Origin: Lithospermum erythrorhizon | Taxonomy: Eukaryota > Streptophyta > Magnoliopsida > Boraginales > Boraginaceae | Length of the DNA stretch: 64,000 bases | NCBI GenBank assembly: GCA_019722365.1 | Contig: JADFUC010000674.1 | Coordinates: forward strand, 82,106 to 146,105 | Reading direction: 5' to 3' | Part shown: positions 34,589 to 47,529 of the stretch, one piece after another | Position numbering within the stretch: position 1 is the stretch's first letter | Layout: each line of letters starts with the position of its first letter | Notes under the pieces: generated by a model | Told to the model about the DNA's origin: nothing | Databases searched by the model: none | The model's input: the letters and a program-made list of their open reading frames with translations, nothing else | Program-made: the position numbers and the translations under genes

Positions 34589-35400
34589 ATAATCAACAAA
34601 TGTCAGGAAGTTTGCTGCACCTCAGATGCCATGATAGAAAGCCACGATTCCATATCTAGGAGCAATATAGATGTACATTAAAGTAAATAAACAAGATCAA
34701 ACCCCAGGTTAGTCTTGTTGGTCTTATTTGCCAATTTTTTTTTTTTTTTTTCGAGTTATGCACTTGAGGAACACACTGAAAAAGTGAAAGCTTTGAGCAA
34801 CACCCATCTAGTTTCGAATTTAACTGTTCTGAAGTGATTACTAACATTTCTGTTCATCAAGATTGAAATATTTGCTCAGTTTGGCACTTATTATATTTTG
34901 TATAGTAAAAAAGAGACATCTACATTTTACAGGATCTGTTTTCTTATTTGAACTATATGAGGAAACAATTTGGATAGTCTTTGCACTTCCTACTCTTTTT
35001 GTATACTGTGAAATAGTGGATGCTTTTTGCACTTCAACTTTGGTCAATTCGGGAACAATTTCTCTATTCTCGCAGGGTGAGGTTGCATACAATCCGACCC
35101 CCTTACCTCGCTTAGGCCGGACTATGGGAACCTCTCTTTTGTGTGTTAGGCATGTTAATGTTGATGTTATAAGGAAATGATTCTACATGCGGGAACAAAG
35201 AGTGGACCACAATTTTTTTCTTTTCCAATTTCCAGAGGGAGAGAGATGAAAGGTTTCTGGTTTTGAGAGTCTGAATTAATATCATGGACCCTCTTGTGAG
35301 GCTAGTAAATGGAAATGGGTGGTAATATTATCTTGTTCACTCAATGTTGAGACTTGAGAGGCATCACATGTGCTCTTCATTTATTGTAGTTCTATGGCAC
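34589..35400 (+). other. EME1 3' UTR and downstream flank
   Basis: It follows the TAA at 34586-34588. An AATAAA-like word (aaataaac near 34683) could serve polyadenylation. The open frames here on either strand (34656-34847, 34841-35092, 34863-35180) have no recognisable motif and no splice partner. Confidence 0.4.
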
Positions 35401-35698
35401 CAACATATGTTTTTATGGGATTTGATCGTATGTGCTAAAACATAAATTTCGATACATTAATTTGCTATCGACTTGTAACACTAAAATATAATTGCCCACC
35501 ATAATTTTTAGAACGAATATGTTTAGGAATGTATTATTGGGGCGGAGAGTAAGTGATTGTTATCTATATTTATATTTATATCTATATATATTTTAAATGT
35601 GTGTTAAAACTTTATGTTTTTTTTCCTTTTTTGTAAAGAGCATTTTGTCCTCCATCAACTAATCTATTACAAAGCATTAATACACATATAATAATAAC

Positions 35699-35949
35699 TA
35701 CCACTCCGTCCTTTGTGTATTTGTGTTTAACTATTTTACTTTATTTATATTATTTGTCGTTTAACCTTTTTTATACCATATTTTGTCTAATTTACTCTTA
35801 ATTAATAAAATCAAATATATTTCCCATAAACTTTTCAGTTTTGAAAGTATTAATTATTATTAAATGAAGCCTAAAATTATCAAATGTTCACTATCTTAAA
35901 AAATAAAAAAAACAACATAAGTGACAAATAATAAGGATTGGAGGAAGTA
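35699..35949. mobile_element. Stowaway-like MITE
   Basis: The left end is TACCACTCCGTCCTTTGTGT. The right end, read on the other strand, is TACTTCCTCCAATCCTTATT with a further ATTTGTCACTT match. TA flanks both ends. It is about 251 bases, AT-rich and non-coding. The terminal match is imperfect, so this is an older copy. Confidence 0.65.
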
Positions 35950-36401
35950 TTTTAACATGAACTAGAAATTTCTTCATTAAACAATTTCAATACTTACATG
36001 GTTCATTAGATGAAAAGCCTATCATTTTATTCTAACATCTTTTAATAAAAATCTATATTTGCTATGGTACAACAAAATATTATGAAAGTAACACAATAAA
36101 TTAAAAATCTCTAGATATAAGAAATATACATTATATTGTTAGATAATACTTTATATATATATAAATAAAAAGATAATATATATTATAAATATAAAAACTT
36201 CTCAAAGTTTGGTTAGAAGAAGACATTTCTTTCATTTTATGTAAAAACACTTTTACCCTCGACCAACTAATCCAATTACAAAGTTCGAATATACAAACAA
36301 ATAACATATTATTTACTTGTATATATTCAGCCCGAGATATATTATTTTTATAAGTCAAGTTCATGTATTAACTTAACTTGATAAAAAAAATTCAAATAAT
36401 T

Positions 36402-36676
36402 GAATTAAATTTTTTCAATATGAAATTTATAATTAATTGTAAAATTTAAAATTTATCAATTGATATTTAGAGCATGACATGTAACAAATTTCAGGTATAT
36501 AATTCCCATACATGGTTAAGGTAAACTTTTTTGATAACGAATTAAATTTCTTCAATATGAAATTTATAATTAATTGCAAAGTTTGAAATTTATCAATTGA
36601 TATTTAGAACATGACATGTAACAATTTTCAGGTATATAACTCCTTTACATCCTTAAGGTAAACTATTTTTATAACA
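36402..36676. repeat. Two tandem copies of a 137-base AT-rich unit
   Basis: The unit begins gaattaaattt, contains caatatgaaatttataatta and atgacatgtaacaa, and ends near ggtaaactttttt. The copies lie at about 36402-36538 and 36539-36676, with a handful of differences. This is intergenic DNA directly left of a solo LTR. Confidence 0.8.
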
Positions 36677-36741
36677 AAACTTTATATATGTCAACTTGGT
36701 AAACGAAGATAATCTCAATGAATTAAATTCAATATTGTCTT

Positions 36742-39700
36742 TGTAACGACATGCCTTTCCAGTGCTGGAGCTGCACGAGGTTGGGGCCGCGTCGTCGGCC
36801 GGCGATGGATAACGATAAAATGACTTCATTTAATGTGATAATAAAATATCTATTTAAATCAATCGGGTGAACTAACTTGACACTGACTTTAAAGTAATAA
36901 TACTCATCTGGCAGTAATCGCTTGTTTTCTGACTTCGAGACAACGATAATTGTGCGATACAACAAAACTGAAAAGATAAAAGTATGGTGACCGAAGTGCT
37001 TGACCAGCTATCGCCGCCTCCGGGTGCAGCGACTACTCGACGATGCATCTCGGTCGTGCATGACAACCCTGGGCATGGCTTGGCCGGCTCGTAGGAAATG
37101 AAATTGACTAAAAGAGTGAAAACAAAATATCATTGAAGTTAGCTTTACCGCTCCTTGAAAGCAAGGATAATTGAGAGCTGCATATTTACTTGACTATCCG
37201 CCTCGGGGATTATATTTTATATGCTCCTCTCGACAAAGATAAATCTTTCCTTAATGACTTTTCAGGCTGCGACAAATCAGCATGGCACGTGACAATTTCT
37301 TCATGATGCACTTTTAATCACGGGGAGATATCTCTACATTTGTTATGCTGCTTGAGTATAGCGATACCCGAACATAATATACAACTCAAACATACAACAA
37401 AACCAGAACATATATCTCGACATGTGTGGCACAGTATCTGGCAACTCGGCAGCTTATCTTTAGTTACTTAAGTGCTACTCGATTATAGTCGTACACCTCC
37501 GATGACATCTAAATGTTTATCCATAAGAACCTCCAAATGTTTCATTATCTTAATACAAGCGAGCAACATATATCTTAAATCAAAGAGATAACTTAAATGC
37601 AATTATCTACTTCAAATTCTTCATTAAGTATACGGAACTTATTCACTGTGGTATCAGCGATAGTGGTTGGAGTCATAACATATCTTAACACGTTTTGAAT
37701 CGACTTTCCACTATATATAAAAATATCATCAACGTCATCACATAGATTAGCGTGAGCGTCGGTCTATAATTTTATTGCCTCGTGTTCTCGTTCAAAAGTT
37801 ATACCGGCCAATTTAATAGCTTTAACCTTAAAGGATATATAACGATTGATACTGACCTAGGATCCACAAGAAAATATGATAATAATATCAATAATCAACT
37901 TGAAACCTAATTCGACGCATATAATTTCATCGAGAAGCGGCGTCTAGTATAATCGGCACATTATTCATAACCAATAAAAGCGAGTCATAAAGCAGTCATA
38001 CTGACACCATAGAAAATTTAAACAACATGTCGAGATATAATACAAGGTCTCGATAAGGCACGCGTCGCTGAGAATAACATCGGGGCTTCAGCAATGACTA
38101 TAACTCTGAGTATTGAACCATCATCTCTCGTATCTCGCACTTGATACCAACCTCACAATGCGCGTATGCCGATCCAGATCTACTGCGGAATGGACCAATC
38201 ATTTGTCATATTTAACTTCTTATCTTTTAGTAAGTATAAGGCCAGCCTTAATGATACTAGCAATGAGAGTGATAATAGATCTCGCTTGTTGCACTTACTC
38301 TGCAGTAGTATAAGGCCAACATGATAATGCACCACGGGGAAAGTGATAATGGGTCTCGCGCTTGTTGCCTTATACGAAGTATAATGCGGCAAACCGATGC
38401 ACATAGCAAGTGATAATAGATCTCCTTGACTGCGCTTATACCGAAGTATAAGGCAGCTAGACAATGCGCATAGCAAAGTGATAATAGATCGTGTGCTGCA
38501 AAGTGATAATGATCTGTTGCACTTATGCAGTATAAGGCCAACATTAAATCATATATCCTGCTGAGGAAGGAGGAGTCACTAACCCACAATGTCAATTTAT
38601 AGGGTCGTATCCTAATACCGATGCAGAAGTTACATAACTCGACCAGCCTCCAGGCAACCAGCTACTCTTCTCTCGAACAATATCCATGTGGTAAAACATC
38701 TATATGAAGTAAGTCTGGCAGAATGAGGCCCACCAAAATACCAAAAGCGTAGATAAGACTATGAGAAATTACAAAGAGAGATGCCCGAAATGAAGAATAC
38801 CCAATAAAAGAAGTGTCGACAAGGCCACGAGAATTACAAAAGTGCGAGGCCACAAAACTTCGAGGAAATGCCCGACAAGGCCGCGAATACAAAGCGTAAG
38901 TTGAGGTTGTGCTGCCTCGGCAAATCTTGACGCCACGGAAATCGTCGCATAATCATAACGTAGCTCGCGCGATTGAATCACGCATATTCGTACCACGTGA
39001 CATGTATACCGTTCTCTGGCATGTCGTACCACTGATGACATGTTCACGCCTTGATTTAAAATGAGAGTACGTAAAGTAGCGTAAGATGAGATATGAAATC
39101 TTTCGGCGGTTAGAAATAGAAGCGTCTGCGTCTAATCGATCCGAGTGCACTGTTAAATTAATATTGTCAAAACACCGAAAATATAATTCTTACTCGCATG
39201 ATTTTAACCTTATCTTAATTAAATTTAAACTTTTCAATCATTTAGTTACAAATTAACAACTTAAGTATAGATTTCTAATTATATTTCAACGATAATTAAA
39301 TTGACGAATTTCAACTATCTAGACTAAAATCCCTTAATCGACGGCACTTAACCAAAATACTAACATTTTGACCAATTTCAATTTACCGATATATCAACTT
39401 TTCAACTAATCAAACCCGTTCCTAACGACCTCCAATCCGATCAGTTTCTCAAAATCTAATAAAACTAATTTCAACATATATTCCTCAATGACTTATAAAT
39501 AATAATTTCTATCTAAAAACCAATCCACAGTAAAGGTCGATATACGTATTTATCTTTCTCAATGACATTTTAGAAAAAGTCAGCAAAAGTCAACTTCAAC
39601 TATACCCTTTCTACCCAAATCGATTATTATCATCTACTATCTTAGATAATAATTATATTGATAATATACCATAAAAAGCTTGAAGTCAACCCAATTCCAA

Positions 39701-40324
39701 AAGTCACGGCCCTAAAAACATCCTAAATTCCCGCATTAACCACGCAATTTCAAGCTGAGAATAATTTAGAGCCCAAAAGAATGGGTGCTTATGATAAATT
39801 GAAAAGCAAAAAGTCAACTAAAAAGTCAACTTTCGTAGAACTTCATAAAATACTCAGCAGATCGGACCTTTTTACCTTGAATCGCAGAAGAGGATGATGA
39901 GGAGAAACTCTCCGAAGTTGGGGTCGAAAACTGCGAGATGAAGGAGAAATCGAAAAATTTGAGGGGAGCTTGCTCGTGCGTGAAGAAGAAGAGGAAGGTG
40001 ACCTTTTTGTGTTGGAGAAACTAGTTGGTTTATGGGTTAAAGAATTGGCCCGATAGTTTTATGTGTGTGAAACCGTCGTTTAATTGATCGATCTTACCGT
40101 TTTAAGCTTTATCTAGAATAACCGAACATCAGCGTTTGCTACCGGGTATATTACATGACTAATATCATTTCCGTCCGATTACAACTTTAAAATTCTAAAT
40201 ACGAAATGCGCTGGCCAGAGCCGATTCGTTGTATTTTCAACTATTCAACTTGAAATTGATTTCTCATAAATATACGACAACTAGTATCTTATTACGGTAA
40301 TATTAATGCAGACGAGGTTATGGA
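36742..40324 (-). mobile_element. Solo LTR of a large gypsy family, 3.58 kb
   Basis: Read on the - strand it starts like the LTRs at 43431 and 53177 (ataacctcg, then attaatatta and gatactagttg) and ends cgttaca like them. The five bases gtctt occur on both sides (36737-36741 and 40325-40329), a target duplication that fixes both ends and shows there is no internal region. The terminal CA on the + strand is GA here. It is longer than the 2.2-2.4 kb LTRs at 45-63 kb. Region 38.25-38.55 kb holds the same short repeats (cttatac...gtataaggc) as 44.9-45.2 kb. Confidence 0.8.
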
Positions 40325-40869
40325 GTCTTATTAATTAGTGACACACAAATGGTATGAGACTTGAATAATAATTAAAATTTATGAATGTTAATAAAAAATT
40401 AAAAACCAAAACAATTTGAAGTTATATAAATAGTTCAATTTATTTTATTTTTATAACCAAGTAACATATATTCTTTGACTTGATAACACATACTCGCTTC
40501 ATAAAAAATTGTTTAATATATATTCATCCACACTATGATTTTTTGTTTATTTGTGTTGTCACCCAGTGTTGTGTTTATTTTTATTTTAATATGAAATTTT
40601 ATTTAATTTTATATTATCATTATCTTTTCATATAACATACATGTTCTCAAATACATATTTTAAGATGTTTTTATTATAAGTGCTTGAAGTACTTTCATGA
40701 ATTTTATTGCATATGCATTAATTTTTCACATGGAAACTTATATGTTAACTGACTAGAAAGAAAATTTAACACATATAAATTATAGTTTTCAACGATAACT
40801 AATGTGACATCGCCAAAAATTAAAATTCTACGATGTCTGGCTGAGAAATAGTTGAAAGGCGAAACTTTC

Positions 40870-41290
40870 TCGCGAAATACATATTACAAATTGCATAAAT
40901 AATTTGCTAAAACAAAATTACAAGGACATTCTCAATTTGACAAAAGAGTGATATGACTCTTGCAAAAGGTGCTCAAAAGAGTGATGATGCTTACAAAAAT
41001 AATTAATATGTATTTAATTATTTTTATATATTGATGATTCGGCCTTACTTGTATTTCTTGGAAAATCAACTATAATGTATAATGAAATAACTACAATTAA
41101 TGGATGTACAATCATGAAATATGTTAAGACAATAAATCTTGCATCCAAAGTCCTAAAATCTCTAATTCAAATGTGTTACAAGAATTATTATCACAACTAT
41201 AAACAATACTATTCATATCTTCAAAATTTGTTGGATCAAACAAAATCAATGCACTACCAACAATATGGATAATATTTGTATTCAAAATAA
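40870..41290. repeat. Dispersed direct repeat, copy 1
   Basis: It shares with 42880-43425 the ordered blocks catattacaaattgcat, aataatttgctaaaac, aaattacaaggaca, ctcaatttgacaaaag, attattatcacaa and tatcttcaaaat. The spacing differs because of insertions in copy 2. It could be an old LTR pair or a duplicated intergenic piece. Confidence 0.65.
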
Positions 41291-42153
41291 TATAAAGCTT
41301 TTATGTCAGCGTGGCAAATAGTTAAATACAGTAAAACCAATCAACTTTTAGACACTCATGAATAATGTAAAAAAAATTATAATTTATTATCAGCTTTTCG
41401 GATAAAAAGAATATGTGTATAGCTTCGTAAAAATAACATATATAATCCATAATATATTAGAAACAATAATTGTAATGCGGCCTTGCGTATCAAATTAGTA
41501 GTATATTCTAAATGTATGCTAACATATAAGTGTTCTTTCCTTTTACTTGAAATTTTGAATTATACTTCCCAAATGAAGCTTATTAAAGGTTACTTAATAA
41601 TTATCAAATTTTAATAATAATGAGAGTTAAGAATCATTAAAAATAAACTAACCACTTGAACTTATATCATAAACTTACATGATTTCTAATATTTCATATG
41701 CATCATCTTAAATCATAAGTTATTTACAAAATACAAATATGTAACTAAGAACTTAATTGAATTTTTTTAATTTTATCCTATTTTAGTCTCTTAATAATAT
41801 ATAATCATTTATTATCAATTTTAGATTGGATAAGCGTCATTCTATAAGTTGGGTTTAAAATAATAAATCATCTAACAGTTAACTTAGTTAGTAACTTAAC
41901 TACAATTGAGATGCATAATTTTCATTTTAAAATTTATTATTAAAACTACAATATTTTGATAATAGTAACAGAATTCAAAATAATACTTACAATAAATAAA
42001 TTTGAGGAAATTAAAGTATAGATAAAATATTTGGCATGAAAAATGAAATTATCTAATTTTGATTCAGAACAAAAATTAAGACGTTTGAATAAATCTCTTA
42101 TTACAGACGTACAAAATTGTTACTTATGAATATGTGTTTTGTAAAAAAATTGT

Positions 42154-42329
42154 TACTATTCCCTCCATCCCATTTTGATAAGGACATTTCATTTGATACA
42201 AAGATTTAGGAAATTTTGAATTAAACTCACAAACTAAACTTTCTCTCCACTTTTTTGAACTAAATAGCAACCAATTTAGGGATTTCTACAAACGAAAAAT
42301 AACCCTATCAATTAGGGATGAAGGGAGTA
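42154..42329. mobile_element. Stowaway-like MITE
   Basis: The left end is TACTATTCCCTCCATCCC. The right end, on the other strand, reads TACTCCCTTCATCCCTAAT, and both carry flanking TA. It is about 176 bases, AT-rich and non-coding. Confidence 0.75.
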
Positions 42330-42879
42330 CTAAATATTTCAAATCTCAAAATATAAGACGAAGAGATTTTTGTATGAATCTGTCACATTTTTTTCCATAT
42401 ATTGTATCAATCAAGTATTCAAGATAATTTTTTTTCAAGATTTGTAACATTTCTATTTTAATTATAAATTATAGTTTTTTATTCTAAACTACAAATTATA
42501 TATTTTTCAAGTGTTTGAGACGATCCATTATTTTAATAATAAGTATCACACTACTAATTAAATTTGTCTCATACAAATGATGAGTAAGATTTGTAAATAA
42601 AAGTAAAAATTAATAAAAACTAATATAAATTTAAGCATATTATGTCGAGTAGAACACATAGATTTCATACTTTCATTTATTTAAATTTGGATCGTTTAAA
42701 GTAAAATATATTATTTCTATAACAAATCATTATATATATATATATATAATCCCAACTAATTAAATTCAACATATCGTACTTTTATTAATTACAAGACAAC
42801 TAATGACAACATAACTTCAATATTTAATTAAAAAGTAATGAACGTTCAAAAAAATTGAAAATAATTATTAATTTTACGA

Positions 42880-43425
42880 GAAAACATATTACAAATTGCA
42901 TGAATAATTTGCTAAAACTAAATTACAAGGACAATTATATTGGTTCAAAATTATAATCGAAGAGATTCTCAATCTGACAAAAGCATGATATGAATCTTGC
43001 TAATTTAGATAATATTTTGGGAAAAAAGCATAAATTTAAAAAATTTAATAAAATTGAAATTATTCATTAGGCCAAATTAATTTCTTCTTGATGAAGTTCA
43101 TTTTTTGTCGAATTTATGTTTTTTCTCCAAAATATTCTTTAAATTATATTTTGACCCAAAATGGACCTAGATTCTCTTTCTCCGTTAATATTAACAGAAT
43201 AGTTAATTTGGGGATCATTTTTGCACACGATACACACTTACAAAAGATCATGTAATAAATCGATTGCCAGCACACGAGAACTAAAGCTATATTTGTCCCC
43301 GATTCTTTGGGGCCCAATTGACAATTACCTCTTCTGAAATTATTATCACAAATATAAACACTTCTGTCGTATCTTCAAAATGGATTAATCAAACAAATTC
43401 AATACTACTTGAACAAACATGGATC
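42880..43425. repeat. Dispersed direct repeat, copy 2
   Basis: Partner of 40870-41290 in the same orientation, about 2 kb away. It contains an extra segment (about 43020-43320) not present in copy 1. It ends just before the LTR that starts at 43431. Confidence 0.65.
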
Positions 43426-43430
43426 TTTTT

Positions 43431-45300
43431 TGTAAATAAACGTTTGTACTAATATTACTATAATAGTATACTAGTGCTCGGTAGATTATTTAGAGGAGAA
43501 ATCAAAAATTTCGAAGTTGATAGTTGAAAATCTGACGAATCGATTAGGTTGGTGATGCGTTTCGGTGTTTAAATTTTAAAAGTTGTAGTCGAATGGAATG
43601 ATATTATTTGGGTGATAATATAATTTGAGGGTAGGAATGTTAATGTTGGAAGTTGGTTGTCGAGATAAGTTAAAGCGAGAAGTATAGTGATTTAAGCGAT
43701 CGGGTTTCACCTTGACACTATTGGGCGATCCTTTAAGTCCACCGGCAACCCACGAGGCCCAAAACACGAGCCCACTTCTTAATAGCAACCTTCTCGGTAT
43801 GAGGCAAACCGATTACCTTCTCCCCACTCTTGAAATTTCTTTCTTGGCTTTCTTCTCCGTTTTATGACTTTGGACCTCAAATTTCTGGGAGGTTCTCTAC
43901 TCACCAAATCCTCTATGTTTCAAGGTAAAAAGGTCGATCTTGTTGAATATTTGGGAGATCGCCCTAGTTGACTTTTTCGTTGACTTTTGTATTTCGAATT
44001 TTGTGCTCACAATCGGTCTTGGGTTAAATTAGTTATTAGCGAGTTGAAAATTACGTGTTTGATGTGAAATTTCGGACGTTTTTAGGGCATTGATTTTTAG
44101 ATTTTGGGTTGACTTAGAGTTTTATGAGATATTAATGGATATAAATATTGTTTAGGCTTGAATTATAATATAAGAGTTGATGATAATCCATATTTAGGGT
44201 AGAAAGTATTTATTATAGTTGAGTTGACTTTTCGAGTTTGATTTTGGGTTGATTAGTGGATATTGAAGTATTTTAGGTTAAGGTGTTGACGATTATAGGA
44301 TTTACTCGGAATAGTTGAAGTCGTCGTTTTAATAGTCTTGAAACATAAGTAGCAATCTATGCTTAAGTAGTTAATTTGTAACTAAAATGGGTTGAAAAGT
44401 CGGAAATTTAATTAAGATAAGGGTTAAAATTAGCAGCGGAGCGTGGAGAAGGCAACTTTGAGACCGGTGGAAAGATTTCTTATTCTTAACGAGTGAGTAC
44501 TTATACCGCGGGTCTTCTTTAAATATTTCTTTAAATTGTGTGAGCGTGTCGTTTGTGGTATGATTATGAGAATGGTATGTCTGAGACATTGAGGTATGAT
44601 TATGTAGAATGGTATACGTGTAATTGTTGGATGATTATGTGTGATTCGTTTGTGTGAGCCGTATGATTATGCGATTTTATTCGGCCTTGTATTTGTTGTA
44701 TTTACGTGGCTGTTATTTACATTGGCCTTGTCGGCACTTTTTGGTATTTATGTGGCCTTGTTAGGCGGTTATGATTGATTTATGATTGTATGAGATGTTT
44801 TAGGCGTGCTTGGATATTGTTTGGGAGTGACTATAGTTGAGATGATTAGGGGTTAGGTGGCTCTCATGACTAACTTGGGGATATGTATTGTGTGGCGCTT
44901 ATACTCTGATATAAGGCGGTATGACTCTTTATGATCCACTTTAGCGTAATGCATTGTCGGTTTGGCCTTATCTTTAGTGTCTGATGCGGTTGGCCTTATC
45001 TTTTTGAGTCTGGCATAAGTCATGGTTGTACTTATATTTAGTGTATAAGTGCGGGTTGGCTATCTTTGGTGTATAAGTGCGGGTTGGCCTTATCTTGTAG
45101 TGTATAGAATGCGGTTGGCACCTCTTTTTGGTGTATAAGTGCGGTTTGGCCTTATACTTAGTGTATAAGTGCGGTTGTATATGCTTCGGTATAAGAGTGG
45201 TGTTTATTAGCGATTGGTCCGTTCCTGCTTGAGGTTGGCCAGTTGAGCGTATCGCAGCGTTAGAGAGGTTGGTATAGTTGTGGGGATATGAGAAATGGAG
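43431..45300 (+). repeat. Large gypsy LTR, left part, interrupted at 45301
   Basis: It starts tgtaaataaacg, then tactaatattactataatag, closely parallel to the inner element's LTR start at 53177. It follows the same order of blocks as the solo LTR at 36742-40324 read on its - strand. It stops at gagaaatggag (45300), where a - strand element begins. The next part of the family sequence (cagagttatagtcgttgttg) reappears at about 63850, so the LTR was split by the insertion of 45301-63830. Confidence 0.75.
44890..45200. repeat. Degenerate tandem repeat inside the LTR
   Basis: About six to seven irregular units of the form gtgtataagtgcggttggcc followed by ttatcttt. The complementary form is present in the solo LTR near 38.25-38.55 kb, so the array is a property of the LTR family rather than of this copy. 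Confidence 0.7.
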
Positions 45301-47529
45301 TGCAGCCGCCCGAATTAAATGCGCCCTGAGGTTAGAATCGTCCCAATCTGGACCTTGAGAGTCACTTACGTCGATGGATGACTCGATTTTGAAATAGAAA
45401 CATTGTTTGAAACGACTTCAGCCAATATCATATGCAGCGAAAACAACGGCTTTTTAAGAAAAGGATAAAATGCGTGTGCAACACATATGACAGCAATATA
45501 CAACATAACTCGAAAGGACCCGATACAACCACCTCACAATGACAAGTATCTCAAAATAACAACTTCTCCTGATTCTTGACCACAATCCAACAAAATAAAG
45601 GAAGCGTGAGGATCAAGCGCCACCCGCCCGGCTACTAAGTCTGGCACTTTAAAACACAGAAGAAAACTGACGACGGAGAGAGCGCTGTCAACCTAGCAAT
45701 AAAATTGCCGCCCGTTCTTGAATAGGGTGTAGGCTGAAGCTTAGTGAATATATATATCTCAGGCTGGGGAAATAACTTCGATTCACCTTGATATTGTACC
45801 AAATGAATTAATATTACACGTCAAAAGGGTGGTATGATTTTATTCAAAGCTTAGGTCTTAATATAAAATTAAGCTAGTAATTTCATTATCATTTTCATAC
45901 GGTCATAAATTGTTCTTGGCAGCGGGATTATCCAAAGCGATGGCGATCTGACAATAACATACGTCGATATCCAAGAAAAGCGTAACATAAATCCTGACCT
46001 TTCTTGTCTGAGACGATAGCGACACTGACCTCGGCGGTATTTGAAGCGGCTCGGCAACCTGACCAACTCGACATTTGTATCGGCTTCATCTGGCTAAACC
46101 AGCAGTATCATTCAGCAACTCGACCACATAGTATCAACTCGACAACTCGATATAAGTCGGATTTCTCTGACTAATGCGCGTATAATCGCGCCGACTGCGA
46201 GGGAGAAACTTATGCCGTCGCGCTTGCTCGCTTTGAATAAATAACGAATGCGAAGCGATCACCGAATATTACTAAGTACGAGGCAACCACTTCGTCATTA
46301 CTAGGAAGCGAAGCAAGGCTACGGACAAACAACTTTCAGTACTTGTCAGCTTCGCCTCTGACTCTTCTAATACGACTACAGCAAACTCGCCAAAAACGCA
46401 CAGCGCAATTTCCTTAAGACCCATGAAGCCACAACTCCAATATGACCAGCAGCTGCCAAAATCAACATATAATTCAACTACAAATCACATATATACACAT
46501 ACACACATATTAGAGTAGTCAAATAGTTGTCAGCAGTGAGACGAATACTTCCGCCTCGGTTAGCTAAATGAAAACTCCATGAAATTACAACGGCCGGGCC
46601 ACTTCCTCGATCGCCTAAACACGTTCAAAATTATAATCCTTACTAATGTACTATTAATAATATAACATTCTATATACATATAAAATCGTATCGATAAATG
46701 AATAACCCGACAAAAGTTCTCTTATCGACTTAATTGACTTAAGTTAAAAGCTTACTATTAACAATCAGAGTTCCGATAACTAGTTCCAAAAGGCTCTAAC
46801 ATTCCGATATTACGCAATCATCCCATTCTAATCATCTTTAATCTCGATCGATTCACTATTCAACACGAGAACTTCGGAAATATCAGAACATTCTCACAAT
46901 CACCACTTGAAATCACAATTTACACCTGAAAACAATCTAAAATAAAGTCAGTATACTTCTATCATTCAAAAGCACATTTAGAAAAGAATCAACAAAAAGT
47001 CAACAAAGTCAACTATAATCCTCCAACATTTTCAACCCCGTAAATCGATAGTATATTTCTTATACGATAATCTAGCTTAAATAGCAATTACATAACATAA
47101 TAAACATCAAAGCTCAACTCGACTCAAATTCCCAAAAAGTCAACATCCTCGAGCTCAGAAATACTCAAAGATTGAGCTTTACTTACCTCAAGCGTAGAGA
47201 ATGACTCGGGGGAATCTCTCCGAGAAAATTTTAGGACAGCTTCGCGAAATGAGGAGGAAAATGGAAAATTTTTTTAAGGGAAACTTAAGGGGAGATATCG
47301 GCCATTAAAGATGGAGGAAGAAAGATGATTTGGATGATGATGATGGTAAGCTTAAGGATAAGTATAAAAGGTCTGGAAGTAAGGGTCAGCTAAATATCCC
47401 AGGCTTGCTGCAACTACCGTTAGGTTACCGGTTTAGTTTAAATGCCGGTTTAGCAGCTCCCAACACAAATTAAATTTCTAGCTTTAGGAAATAATATTGA
47501 TAATACTGCATGCAAGCGGGTTATCACCA
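45301..47529 (-). repeat. 3' LTR (left copy) of the Tekay-like element
   Basis: 2229 bases from tgcagccgcc to ttatcacca (TG...CA). It aligns with 52325-53176 joined to 62423-63830: gaattaaatgcgccc, tcgatggatgactcgatttt, atcatatgc, caagtatctcaaaataacaa, aaaattgccgcccgtt, acggtcataaattgtt and aatgcgcgtataatc occur in the same order in both. Differences are largely short indels. Confidence 0.8.

Larger units (their letters stand above)
40330..43430. other. AT-rich intergenic segment, no gene
   Basis: Very AT-rich DNA between two LTRs of one family in opposite orientation. No coding frame of substance is present. It contains a MITE at 42154-42329 and a pair of related direct-repeat segments near 40.87-41.29 kb and 42.88-43.42 kb. 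Confidence 0.6.

Noticed and set aside
34656..35180. Small frames downstream of EME1 as a possible neighbouring gene
   Set aside because: Short, overlapping on both strands, no motif, and located in the probable 3' UTR and flank.
38250..38560. Regularly repeated words suggesting a CRISPR-like array
   Set aside because: Unit and spacer lengths vary, the units are part of an LTR family array found elsewhere in the window, and this is plant nuclear DNA.
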